Source of the DNA: Setaria digitata
Lineage: Eukaryota > Nematoda > Chromadorea > Rhabditida > Setariidae
Assembly (NCBI GenBank): GCA_003640385.1
Contig: RCAB01000001.1
Span: 992,001 to 1,056,000 of the forward strand
DNA length: 64,000 bases
Direction of reading: 5' to 3'
The notes under the pieces are model-generated. The model saw nothing but the letters and a program-made list of their open reading frames with translations, was not told where the DNA came from and made no database searches. Position 1 is the first letter of the stretch, and the number at the start of each line of letters is the position of its first letter. This document shows, one piece after another, positions 16,080-40,789 of the stretch. The position numbers were made by a program, and so were the translations under genes.

Positions 16080-17995
16080 ATGGCAACTTTAGTGAGGACT
16101 CGCCAAGCAGCTTTGAAAAAAGTAATTGTTTGTAATCCTATGCATGTCTTTGGCTCTCGAAATGAAAATTTTTGTCAGTTGAAACAGTTTTTTTTTTTAG
16201 TGTACTGAAATATTTCATTACTTTCACTTGAGCGAAAGATATGTGAACGAAGTTATTAATTGAAAAATATCCTTTAAAAAATTCCCTTTTCTTATAATAT
16301 GTAATGTTGTGAAAGGTTTGTGGAAGTCAGTCAGTTGGTTGGATGCAAACACCATTCTCTACAAAACACAAAATTGGAAAAGTTCCAGTGGTAATGTTGC
16401 CGAACCAAAATTCATGTTTGGATAATGCATACTCGGGTCACATGCTGTCTACAATGTCTATTAAACGAATAGTTGGTTAGTAGAAAGTTCTCTTTAATTT
16501 TTCTTATTTCGTCCTATTTGAGCTAATGATTTAATTATTAACTATGGTTCCTTGCCTGATGCTAAGAAACATCGTGTAAATTAAATCTGCTAGGTATTCG
16601 ACTGTAAAACTATGTGTAGTCGCGACTAACTTTTTTTTAGATGTACAAAAAACTAGCAGCTTTTGAATATTTTCATTTCAGTAATATCGCATCGTTTAAT
16701 TCACACCGACATAACATTCCCGAAATACCATGATGACGAACGTTCAAAAGCAGCTAGTGATTTAACCAAGCCTGCTAGAGATACTGAGGATTATCGCCGT
16801 GCAGCAGCTCAGGGATTATTATTCGGAGGTTAGTAATTCCTATGTTAGCACTTTCTTTGTTTTCCGAAATTCATATCCTTCTGGTATGAGTTATTTAACG
16901 TTACAACTGGTTATAATTTGTAGTAAATGGCGCAGTGTATCTTTATATGGCTACAAAGTTCGTACAATCACTTGTTACCTACAAAAGTATGCCAGCGGAT
17001 CAACTAGCTATGGCTAATACGGAAATCGATTTGAGTGAAATTCCTGAAGGCCAGGTTAGATACGGGCCATAAGTCTTTTTCTTATGGCTTTTGATAAATT
17101 TCTTTTTTTTTAATATAAAATACGTTTGTACGGTAAAATCTGCTTTGTATCATTATCATGTGAAAACACGGTCTTTCGCACACAAATTATTGAACTCGGA
17201 AGTACAACTCCATCTTATTCTTGAATATTTATTGCCGATATCATTAAGAAATCTGGGAGCTCATTATTCTAGCTTGTACATAATGTATTGTAGTATAACT
17301 GAATTCAGTGATATCAATTTTTAAAAACTTTCAGTGCAAAACATATACATGGCGCGGAAAACCATTGTTTGTAGCCCATCGCACTCAAGATGATATCGAA
17401 AAAGCGAAAAGTGTCAACTTAAACGAATTGCGTGATCCACAGACCGATGATGAACGAGTGAAGAAAGATGAATGGCTTGTAACTATTGGTGTTTGCCCTC
17501 ATCTTGGATGTGTTCCTCTAGGTTTGAAATTCCTAATAATATGATTAGATTTAATTTTTAAAAGAAGGGTCGAGTTTTTGGATTATGTTTTTTGGATTAT
17601 GGATTATGCGTTGAAATTTCCTTGGAAGTGCGGCGAATATTAGCTGCAGCTTGATATAGGCATCGTCAATCTTTTTATAAAATATAACAGGCCTTAATTT
17701 ATGTTAAATCATATCTTGGCAAGATGTTTCCACTAAAGAGTAGTATTTATCTTAAAGATAACTGAAGAGAGAAAAATATGTTTACAGATAGCGCTAGAGG
17801 AAAAATATGCTATCATTAAGTAAAGCTCATCGTTTACATTTTGCAGCAGGAAAAGGTGATTTCGGCGGTTATTATTGCCCTTGCCATGGTTCCACATTCG
17901 ATACTTCTGGTCGTATCCGCCTGGGACCCGCACCAAATAATCTTGAAGTACCGCCTTATCAAATTACTGACAACAAATTGATTGTGGGCGACTGA
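16080..17995 (+). CDS. isp-1: Rieske iron-sulfur protein of complex III
   Basis: 2Fe-2S subunit carrying electrons from ubiquinol to cytochrome c1 in the inner mitochondrial membrane. Six exons in phase: 16080-16121, 16316-16475, 16682-16828, 16924-17054, 17335-17521, 17847-17995; 271 residues. Basic presequence ([14 protein letters not shown]), tail segment with [18 protein letters not shown] as the single membrane anchor, hinge region, then the Rieske fold. Cluster box I is CPHLGC and box II CPCHGS, so all four ligands (Cys, His, Cys, His) and both disulfide cysteines are present. Two changes from the usual protein are visible: Pro for Thr in box I (normally CTHLGC), and Phe where most mitochondrial proteins have Tyr after box II (TFDTSGRIR). 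Exon 2 follows a weak acceptor (GTGAAAG). A related gene lies at 44823-46052. Confidence 0.96.
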
Positions 17996-19279
17996 TATAT
18001 TGGAAAAAGTTCATCGAACTGCGAATAAATTTTTATGGCGCCAAGGATTTTCGTTTTTAGAACTGTAGAATTTTGAGGAATTTAGGAGAAAGAAAAGCAG
18101 GATATATTACTCCCTGTTCTTGTTCTTTATGGTCACTTCACGCTTTAGGTTTATTTTCCCGCGCGCTTATTTGATTCATTTCCTCCTCACTTTTATCATT
18201 AAATAATTTTAACATATGTAGAGGGTGTTGCTGATTCGAATAGTTGTATTATTTTATACCATTCGTTTCACTCTTGTTTTCCTTATGATCCTTCCGGTGT
18301 CTGTCTCAATTCTTCACTCCTAGTAGTTTCTTATATTTTACTTTATAGTCTATCAATTTCACCGAATTATTTTTATTTCGTGAGAGTTTGATATTGATTA
18401 TGTAGCGATATATGCCTTCCCTCTATTTATATGACGTGATTATGTACAAATCATCCGAAATGGTTAGAGATGATAATTTGCATAAAGCGATCAGTGATAG
18501 TGTTTGACATTGCTTCACGGGGTAATTGAAACTACCCGTTGGTTGTGTTCTTTGCTTGTAGCTCGTTGTTCGGCGTTGGTAGCTTCTTCGTGGCTCAGTC
18601 ACGTGATGCGGGTGAAGGTTCGTGTTATCCAGGGTGCAGGTAACAGATCATCTTGTTTGGGAGTGCTGCTTCGTGGTGCTAATGGTGAATATGCTGGTTT
18701 TCTCTCATTGGTTTCGATAATTTCTCTTTCTCGCTTTTGTCTCTAAACTGTCCCTCTACATTCTGTTGTTATTTGAACGATGTGTTCATCGAGTCTCGTC
18801 TGTAATTCGTCCATTTCAGATGGTCTTTGCCATGAGTTATCTTGGTGCATGTTGGTGTGTCTAAATGGACTCTTCATACTACTTTTGTTGAGTATTTCGC
18901 TTCCTGAATACAAGCAAGCATTATATTAGAAAAATATGCATTTATAATGTATATCTGTGTATATCATGTCTATTAACGAATCTGCTAGTAGTTATGGTAG
19001 TTGAGTTTGAACCCTATTTTTGGTTCCGTTTTCTATCATCGCTCTTTCTCTCTTCCTTTTCTTTTTTTTGTATTCAAAATCGTTTTGTGCCCAATAATAA
19101 GTTTTTGATCTTTGGTCATAACAAGTTAACTTAAGCCTGATGTGGTTTCCAGATATTAATTCGACTGTGAATCCAATGTTTTCTGAGTGTCCAAATAAAT
19201 TTTTGGGATAAAGGGAATACGACTATAGAGCACTGAGAGACTCAGTATAGTTGCTGTAAATGTTGTTTCAGGATGCGTG
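17996..19279. other. 3' region of isp-1 and 5' region of the R3H gene
   Basis: About 1.3 kb. AATAAA at 18024-18029, 29 bases past the isp-1 stop, is a likely polyadenylation signal. An 80-codon open frame at 18504-18746 has no family features. TGTTTCAG ending at 19271 is the probable leader acceptor of the next gene. Confidence 0.5.
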
Positions 19280-24056
<4,777 letters not shown>

Positions 24057-25589
24057 TTGTTTCGTAATTTATAGGGTTTGGCATACAATGACTTCTTTTT
24101 TTCTTCAATTTGACTTCGAATGTAGATCTGTGGTATTTTTTCTGATGACTATCAGAACTGGGAAATTCAGACTTGAAGGAATTTTTTATGCTTAAACGGT
24201 TAAGGATTAATTCCTATTCAATATGTGAATATCACTGTAGAGCCATTTTCTCATGTACAAGTGTATAAATTAATGAATTTATCATTTTCATCAATTTATT
24301 ACTTACTGGGTGCCCTTGAACTGTCGTTGACATTTTTTAAAATTAGACTATTATTATGTTTTTCACTTGCAGTAGTTGTACGAAGTAGCATTTTTTGTAT
24401 TGAAAGGAATTATTTTTTGTTGAACGAGTACGGCATCATGGTAAGTTTTGTCGTTTAGTTTTCCCTTATCTTTTTTTATCTATCCCATACTGAAGAAGCT
24501 TTTTAATCTGTTCTTGCCTTATGAAGATTTAGCTAAGGTAGTCGTATTTTACATGTGTTGACAGTATTACGAGGTGTTTTGCTTGACGTAGAAAAGTATT
24601 GACTTTCAACTAGTCAGAGAATATTGTTTAGCTCGGGAAGTGGCATGAAGTGAGTTAATTCATGGAGTCTTCTATAAAAATTTTTTGTTTCCGGTGCGGG
24701 TATTTTCTTTTTCAACGTATTAATATTTTTTGGCGTGTGTTTATGGTAGCTAAGAGCTGTCTTTTTTTTTTTGTAAATGATTTGTGCTTTAAATCCCTTA
24801 AAAAAGAGGTCCTTGCGAATTACTTGATTGTAATTCTTCGTGTTGTTTTTCCATTATTAAAAATACAGTTTGGCACACATTATTTGGAAATTGTCTCTCC
24901 GTTCACTGTTGTTAACTATTCTGTTCTGTCTTAATTTATGATTAGAGAAGTATTTTTATCTTCTATGAAGAAATACTGGTAGATTAGAAGAGCTTTCATT
25001 GTAATATTGGTTTTTACCTTTTGTCTTTTGTTAGATTTCTAGTCTGTACTCAAAATGCGGATGGTTCTAAATACGATACGTTTCTGTTGTACTTCCTTGT
25101 TTTCGTTCCTTCTTAAGGATGATGGGTCATTTCATCCTGTCATCGTTTAAAATAGTGTAACTTTCCTATTATGATAAATTTATGTTTTTCGATTGTTTTC
25201 TTAGACACAAATATTACGGCTAGGTGAACTGCCGATTATTTACCATAAAACTGGGTCTTGAAAGTTATTACATGCGCAGCATATTTTTCGGCGCAAATAT
25301 TTGAAATTTGTGAGACAGAACGACCGAAGCAAGGAAATGAAGAACTAGGATTTAAAAAATGGGTAATTTATAAGCTGCAAACTTGGACTTTTCAGAAATA
25401 GGTAGTTTAAGGAACACAAATATGCTTCCAACAGTCATTGTGCTCTGGAATTAAATGCTCAGAATTTCTGTAAGCACTGTGCAGTTTTTATCGGAAGACT
25501 GGTTATACTTGCTTGTTGTTTTCATTCCACATTTAATACGATACACGGTGAGCCTATACGATTTCTTTATTTAGCATCGTCCCTTTAAT
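24057..25589. other. Intergenic stretch before mrpl-18
   Basis: About 1.5 kb of T-rich sequence, probably the R3H 3' untranslated region and spacer. Open frames at 24225-24458 and 24662-24934 are Phe/Leu-rich, as T-rich non-coding DNA gives, and are not called. A TTTATTTAG acceptor ends at 25574 before mrpl-18. Confidence 0.5.
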
Positions 25590-26532
25590 ATGACAAAACT
25601 ACGACTATTAACAAAATTTGTCAACCGAAATCCTCGGAACGTTGAACAGCTTGGATTCCAGATTTACCCGACAGGTTACGGACTGGATCTTGATCGTTCC
25701 AAGCATTCATTTATTTACAGGTATATCTCTCTACTACAGCCCTTCATAAAGTTCTAAAACAATAAGACCTGTAATTCTGTACCACAAGGGCAAATAAATA
25801 ACTTTTTTCATTCCCTATTATGAAAGCTTTCAGGGCAAACTTCCAGCGACATCGGCAGTATGTTGAGGGTCACATTGAACACTATAGGGAGGGCATTGTG
25901 TTAACAGCGTCTTCGCGTGAAAAACAAATATTTGCACAGCTTTACAGGTTCTTTAGTTAAGTCTTGGTGTAAAACAAATATGGTGAATTAAGAACATTTT
26001 CCTAACTTTGTATGACCCCAGAAAAATAGTGTATTGGTATTATATTTTAATTAGTTCATTCGCCATTTACAGTGGCAATAATTTCGGCTTTCTCATACAT
26101 GGCTTCTCGGTTTGTTTCTGTAATTAGTTGTTTAGAAGTTTTTTAATTAATGGTTTAAGCTTATTTCAGTCCTTCTGATATTTCTGCCAGTGCAAACATT
26201 GGCCGTGTACTCGGCTTAAGGTGTGCCATGGCTGGAATACATTTTCTACAGGCTATTAGCATGGAAGATATCAAAAGGAGCGAACACGTAAGTTATTATC
26301 TTACGAAAAGTCGTTTTTCTTTTTTTCCGTTGCAAAAGTAAATCAAACTAAACAGGGCTAGTATATTTCTCAGCATCGAATTTTGCAGGCATCTGCATTT
26401 TTCGGTGCCTTAGAAAAAAGTGGAGTCAGATTTGGAGAACCACAGCCCATCCCGCACACTTATGAAGTTGATGCTGAATTTACTTATGATACCTATGAAG
26501 TACAGCATACGCGCGAAGACAATATTGAATAG
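25590..26532 (+). CDS. mrpl-18: Mitochondrial ribosomal protein L18 (uL18m)
   Basis: Large-subunit protein of the mitochondrial ribosome, binding near 5S-like features of the rRNA. Four exons close in phase: 25590-25720, 25834-25947, 26170-26287, 26389-26532 (TAG); 168 residues. The N terminus is basic and followed by FVNRNPRNVEQLGF and PTGYGLDLDRSKHSFIYR, as in C. elegans MRPL-18. The uL18 core continues with HIEHYREGIVLTASSREKQI, ASANIGRVLGLRCAMAGIHF and an acidic C-terminal tail. The leader acceptor TTTATTTAG lies 15 bases before the ATG. dss-1 converges from the other side, its stop only about 215 bp away. AATAAA at 26802-26807, inside the dss-1 third-exon region, could serve this gene. 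Confidence 0.92.
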
Positions 26533-26746
26533 AACAAGGAAGTAATGGAAACAAGTTTCTTTTAAATTCATTTCAGTATAGAACAACACTGCGATACGCC
26601 CTCGCAATAGGTTTTTGGTAAACTAACTTCCTAATAGTTCGTTATCGTTATCCTGCTCATCAAATTAGTTTGTGTTCTTGAGAAAGAAAATTTATGCGTA
26701 CTTTAGAAAATTAGTGACAAGGACTTAAATATTGATATTACAATAA

Positions 26747-27516
26747 TCATGTTGCAGTGCCATGGCCATGTTTAGCAAGTTCATCTCTGAAGAAAATCAG
26801 GAATAAAACGAATGACCAACAATTCTACATGTAATAAATATAGCGTGTTAAAAAGTACAATACTTGAAGAATTGATATTGAAAAAAATGTTTTAAAAAAA
26901 TGAACCTTAGCTGTTTGGCGAAGTCATTTTCGTTCGCTTCGTCATCCCAATTATCTTCCCAAACATTTAATTCCTGCAACTAGTGGTGACTGCATATAAG
27001 AAACTTATCTCAGTTTCCATGCAAAAAAAAAAAAAAAAAAAAAAAAAAGAAAAAAAACCCAACAAACAAACATACGCAAAGAATATACAGAACTTCTAGA
27101 CTTTATATATTTTTTATAAATATATATATTTTTTATATTATATATATAAAATATAATAAAAATACAAAATATACGAAATAATATATATATATATATTTCA
27201 TTTTAATGATTTCCGATATCATACGTCTACTGAAAAATATAGATCTCCATATTTCCTTCGAGATAATGATGCGTTTCTAAAGCATAAAATACCCTAGACT
27301 ATTATGATAAGCGACTGTGACTGGAACTTACAGGCTATGTTGTACTGGAACTTGTTCCAGGCAAACGTGTACAGTACTAACCTCTTCATCTTCTGCACCC
27401 TCTTTCGCCTGCCAATCTTGTTGAGGAAACTCCTCAAATTCGTCATCTTCTTCAATATGTGATTCCATTTTCTGCTGGCTCTCTTCTGGTTTGCTCTGAT
27501 TTTTACCTTCAGTCAT
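26747..27516 (-). CDS. dss-1: DSS1/SEM1 proteasome-lid and BRCA2-binding protein
   Basis: Very small acidic, mostly unfolded protein shared by the 26S proteasome lid (Rpn15), BRCA2 and TREX-2. Three exons in phase: 27382-27516, 26906-26973, 26747-26786; 80 residues. The two family signatures are clear: EEDDEFEEFPQQDW at about residues 22-35, and VWEDNWDDEANENDFAKQLR across exon 2, with the C-terminal helix continuing RDELAKHG. The N-terminal 20 residues are a species-specific extension. Intron 1 contains a run of 26 A (T on the coding strand) and a TA-rich tract. The gene lies 519 bp downstream of mrpl-45 on the same strand, and AATTTGCAG sits upstream of its ATG as a possible leader acceptor. 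Confidence 0.95.
27023..27199. repeat. Homopolymer A(26) and AT-rich low-complexity tract in a dss-1 intron
   Basis: A run of 26 A starts at 27023, followed by further A-rich sequence and imperfect (TA)n stretches from about 27107 to 27199. It lies wholly within dss-1 intron 1. Such runs vary in length and assemble poorly. Confidence 0.9.
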
Positions 27517-28035
27517 GATCTCCTACGACCGTACCTTCACAAAATATGGACCTGCAAATTTGCAAGAGCTGTAAAAATTCTGTCACGACACCAAACTTGA
27601 ATCTCTAAATCACATCATAGGACGATAAGGCTTTCATGAGCATCGTTTAATGAAAAAGGTATTAAGGCCATAATATAATGCTAAGAAAAAATATTAAATT
27701 CAAATTTTTTTGGTTCTGTGCAGGGAACATGTTAACGAGCAATAAAACGGAAAAATATTGATAGTTAAGTCTTTTTGAAAAAAAAAGGAATAATATTAAA
27801 TTGTACATTACAAAAAGCAAGTCATTTCAGAAAACAGTTAAAAATTTTATTTCATTCTAGTAAACGATATGGGCAAATTACATTTCTGTAGTAAACACAT
27901 TAGCTTTTCTTTTTTTTTACAATAAAACATCGGTATAAAACTAAATTTTAAAAGCAAGATGCCGTTTCCAGCACCTAGCAGTAGGCATACTTCAAATGTT
28001 TAGTATTAAAGTGTAGGAATCATTGGTGACAATCA
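27517..28035. other. Spacer between mrpl-45 and dss-1
   Basis: 519 bp of AT-rich sequence with no coding potential seen on either strand. The distance suits an operon spacer but is longer than the common 100-400 bp. Confidence 0.5.
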
Positions 28036-30285
28036 TCAATTTTCTTCAGGTAACTGCAGCTCTCGACCACCACCTAACTTAAGTGGCTGCCTGGTCTGGA
28101 GTCGCAAATGCTCTTGAGTGACCTTTGTACGCCTGGAAACATTGATATCATATAAAACATTTTCCACTTCAGCAGTCTCGTTATATCAAATATTAGTTCT
28201 TCAATTCTCCAACTAACCTAGGTAAAACTTGTTTCGGCTTCACCCATTCTGGGTAAACTTTGTCATGTAGTCGCCAAACACCATCAAAGCTAGCAATATG
28301 ATTCTCGAACACTACATATTCTAACACTGGCTTTTCCTCATGTTCTGTTCCGAGTATCAATCGACCAAAGCGATCATAAAGCGCAATTTTCTGCAAAATC
28401 AAAATCGGTCCTGAATCATTTACTTTACTCTTATCAAGAACATTTTTATTATATAAGAAATGAGTCTAAAAGTAGAAATGCCATGTTGTCAATTAACAGC
28501 TAATCCAGAACAAGCAATACCTGCATTGTATACATTCGAACGATGACCTGGGCGATATCATTTCCTGACTGGTGTGGAAAATCAGCACAGCGAACAGACA
28601 CAACACGTGATGGCTCAATATGTTTTGTTAATTCCCATATTACTGAACCTCTTTCCACGTCAGGCCACATCTTCTGTAATTCAAGGATATGCATACGGTT
28701 ATCCAAGATGAAGGCAAATGAAAATCATTTTATGCAATTTTTGAGTCTACACATAACTTAATTTTGATAATAACGAGGCATTAAAAAAAAAAAAAAAAAA
28801 GGAACGGAAATTCTGTTATAAGTACACGTCATGGATCAAACTGTACAAAAAAAAAAAATGTGGATATAGATGAAATGAAGAAATTAAAACTAAAGTAGAA
28901 AAAAAAAAAAAGCAAAATCCACAGTAATAGAAAAGATTCAGTTTGTAAATAGTGACAAAAGATGTAAGAGTCTAGAAAAATAGATTACCCCAAAGGCAGT
29001 TTCAGTTATATATTTTTGTAATGCGGTCTTATCACGAGCCATCAAAGCCTTGTGGGCTTCAACATAAACTTCGTCTGCAGTAGCTGGGAAAGTCTGAAAA
29101 ATAGGAGACGATTTTAAAAATAGAAGACTGCTGGTTATCGAAGTGCTACAAATCTTTATTACTTAGGTCTGTTATTTATTAAATGTAACTTACTTTAATA
29201 CTAAAATTCTCAAATCCCTTCCTTTTCCGTATCCTTTTCACACCATGTTTATGGTTAAAATATCTGAAAATAAAGAATTCTTAGGAATTGCGGTCGCTTA
29301 AATTAATCTTTCTTACACCATGCAATATTAATGACTAATGTTAATAGTTAATCATGAGTCGAAAAAAATGACAAACTTATGTTGGTATGCCGTGAACCGT
29401 CCTTGTTCTGCTCTGAGTAACGCATATTCCAAAGACTGTTTCTTTTCGTAGAATTCTGGAGGCAATAAGAATGGAAAACCTAATAGTTTCAGAGGATTTT
29501 TTTGGAAAATAGTGTAAGGATTATCTGGTGACGGTCCTTCTCTTGGAACAAAAGGGTCCATTACTTGATCTAAAACGAAATAACCTCAAGTTTAATTCTG
29601 GACATTGTAGGAAATTTGAAGAAAGATTCAAGTTTATAAATTCGACCAAGATACATTCATTGACTTATTCAAGTTCCATTTTAAGCTATTAAAAAAAAAA
29701 AAAAAAATTTCTCCGAAAACTAACAACAAGAGCTGAAAGTCACTTGGAACTCTTTCCACGTTTGGGGTGTAACATCTCTATACGGATTAATTCCTTTCTT
29801 CAGCAAAATAAGCCGCAAATCTAGCGGACTCATCCGCTGTTTTTTTTCTTCCATATCATCATCCGGCAATTCAATATTGAAATTTTTTTTGGCGCGGAGC
29901 TAAAGTATGAGATACCATTTATAAGTAAGGAAAGAATCTGAATAAAACTGTGGACTACGTGATGATACTCCGGTAATTTCTCGAACCGTTATACATCTCT
30001 ACAGAAAAAGATGTGCCGAGAACTATTCTCCCTTTCCCCTTACTCTCTGCAGCATTCAATACTGAATTCCCCTATAGGACTCACTCTAGAAAATTTCCTT
30101 TCATTGATGTGTGTGTTCCGGTTTGCCTTGTGTCTATTGGAGCGTTTAATGCCGAGAAAAAGTCGTAGGTTGTGGCGTTCTTTGTGATGGTGGACAGAAG
30201 AAGAAGGGATGAGAACATAACTGCTTGGAAACATGAAAGTCGGAGATAATAGTCGCAGTAGGCAGCTGTAAGTCCTCTGGAACAT
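28036..30285 (-). CDS. mrpl-45: Mitochondrial ribosomal protein L45 (Tim44-like domain)
   Basis: Large-subunit mitoribosome protein with a Tim44-like fold near the exit tunnel, linking the ribosome to the inner membrane. Eight exons in phase: 30085-30285, 29728-29899, 29377-29569, 29194-29263, 28989-29093, 28521-28673, 28218-28390, 28036-28132 (TGA); 387 residues. Exon 1 is Arg/Ser-rich and suits a matrix presequence. Landmarks: MDPFVPREG (family VDPYVPPEG), the basic HGVKRIRKRKGFE, then the Tim44-like part with FPATADEVYVEAHKALMARD, GSVIWELTKHIEPSRVV and FDGVWRLHDKVYP. The end of exon 2 uses donor GTTGTT, chosen for phase and homology. TTTCATTTCAG directly before ATA-ATG is a strong leader acceptor. 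Confidence 0.9.
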
Positions 30286-30288
30286 TAT

Positions 30289-30299
30289 CTGAAATGAAA
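30289..30299 (-). promoter_or_regulatory. Probable spliced-leader acceptor of mrpl-45
   Basis: TTTCATTTCAG on the minus strand ends three bases before the mrpl-45 ATG (30285). Confidence 0.6.
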
Positions 30300-32706
30300 G
30301 GAAGGATGATTTGTCACTAAGTCAAGATGAAAAGTAATTTGACTCTATCTGTCACAAAAATACACTGCTACCAATTTTCTTCAACTGACTGTCCAACCGA
30401 TTCTGATGGGCACGATACGGAGCGCCTTTGCACCACGAAAATAAATAACGATGCGGCTAACGGTCCGTTATTTCTGAATGACTTATGAGATGAGCCTGAA
30501 AGGTTTCAGTCCTTATTGTTATAATCATTTAGAGCCTGGTGTTGCAGACGTTGATGAGGAAGCAGGAGGTATTGGAAATGTCGCGGATGGTCGAGAGTTA
30601 AGGGATACCTCGGGTCCTCACGTCTTTTTCTTAAGGGCTGCATTAAGAGTATTGTTGATATATATGCTGTGGATATGAATGATTTGAACAGGTACAGTGA
30701 ACAAGGGATTAGGTCATATTTTCTCATTCAGTTCCGGTAGGTATCTCGGATGGATGAAGCAGGTCGTAAGTGAGGATGTTTGTGAACATGATATCTGGGG
30801 AATATCTGTTACCTAGGCTGAATGTGATATGAATTTCAAATATTTAGGATACTGTGATATTTCAATTTGAACTTAAGGTCGAAAACTGCTGTGTTATACA
30901 GTTTATGAATTTTCAAATCTCACTGGAAAGTTCCAACTGGGCTGAAAGTGTAGGGAATGGAATTACGGTCTAAGAGATGGTCCTGGCCTCAGGAGTGAGA
31001 AAATAAAGTTAATTCGTTGATGTTTACGAAGATGACTTGGCAGAATATGCCTCCCTTTATCCCTCTTCTTGCAGTTAGTCATTTTTCGTAGTTGTGAGTT
31101 CTAGCAACTGCAAATTCATCGCCCAAATCAAATTATCTTTCCGGGTGCTTTGTGTAGCAGAAGGGAATGTAGGACATATGTAACCTTAACTGAGCTGATA
31201 TTCATTATCAATATTGGACACTAATCGCTATTACAGACTCTTCGTATTGGAATTTGTCTTTTTGAATGTGTTTTCAAAGAAAAACAAAAAAAATTGATGC
31301 TTGTTCCGTGTTGTTTAGTGGTTTAAAATTTCGTTCTTTACATTTATCTGGTAGATTTCATCGTTTTGTCATGGTGCAAAGATGTAACAGTTGGGCCTGG
31401 GAGACAACTTTTGACTTCTCGAAGATTTAACTCATATCTTTTAGATCGAATGAAGTCTAGGAAGCTTTGTGATGTGGATCCATTGCACAGGACTGGGTAA
31501 AGAAGACTGCTTATTTCAGTAGTGATAGAGCTGATATATTGTACTAACCAATGAAGCCAGCAAGCTGTCGCTGTCACTTGAAGTGACTACTGTCCTTAAC
31601 ATTAACATTCCCTAACGAGAGTTTACATGCCTCAGATGTTTTCAAGGAGTGATTAGAGTAATAGATGTCAACGGAACAGCGAACTTGATGGATGAAATGC
31701 GACGATGTTATCGCATCGTAGTGGTGGTGGAAAAGATGGAATTTAGCGATGGGCGGCAATCGTCTTGGGAGATTGGCCTTCGTTTCCAGCTCTCATCGCC
31801 CGTGCTTGAAAAATGGCCTCTTGGCAAATTGGATTTGCATTTTAATGACAACATCATTTATAAAAAGGGACATAACGGAGCCAAGCAAACGGAGGATGAG
31901 GCACCCAGTGAACAATACACCTCGCTTCATTTCTCATAAACTAACCACAACACTTCAGGAATTTCCAATTTTCCGCCCATTATTTGTACTAAACAGAATA
32001 AAGGATTACTGGGCGCGGAATAATTTACTCTCAACGAGTTATTCTTTTTGCAGCGACAGCTTCTTCCACCGATTAGACTTCTTTAAACGCCGCAAATTTC
32101 GCTCACTAGAGTGAATATGGAAAGATCTAATTTGGCTTTTCCTTCTCTTCAAGAGCCGTAATTTTGCGCTGAAGTGAGCTGGCAGAACAGCTTCTGTTGC
32201 TTCTCCAGTCTTCAATCCTCTCAGCACTTCTTATTTGGAATTTGTTTCGCTTGTCGCAGTCATATCCCACAATAGTCCATGATTTTTGCGTCCAGGAAAA
32301 GTACTTTATTAATAGTATTCGTTTTTTGGCTTCAGCAAACTTACTGTTTTATTCGAAAGGTACCACTACGTAAGTTTTAAACGCCATTACTTGCTTCCCA
32401 AAATTCTTTAGTGATACTATAACATCCATTATACTCTTTATATCACAAGAGTTTCTCGAGCCTTTAACGGTTCGGTCGGTAAAAAGAGTAGAAGTGTAAA
32501 ATAGCATCGACAACTCTTTTATAGACTCTGTGATTTGTTAGAAGCTAAACACGACAAACTGAAATGGAATATCGGAGTTAGAAGACTAAAATTTTTGTCT
32601 GAGCAGCTTTTAGATTCCAAAAGTGAGTGGATAGACATTTCATTTAGCTTAGATTGTAGTGTTTTAAAGAAGTTAAATATTATTAAAAAATATGGAATAA
32701 CTTGAG
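30300..32706. other. Divergent intergenic region between mrpl-45 and the glutamate receptor gene
   Basis: About 2.4 kb. It should hold the receptor's promoter and the exon(s) for its signal peptide and first residues, which I could not find. Open frames at 31649-31939, 31749-32114 and on the minus strand near 30506-30727 show no family match. Confidence 0.4.

Positions 32707-40789
<8,083 letters not shown>

Noticed and set aside
18504..18746. 80-codon frame between isp-1 and the R3H gene
   Set aside because: No homology or splice support. It lies in an untranslated or spacer region upstream of the leader acceptor at 19271.
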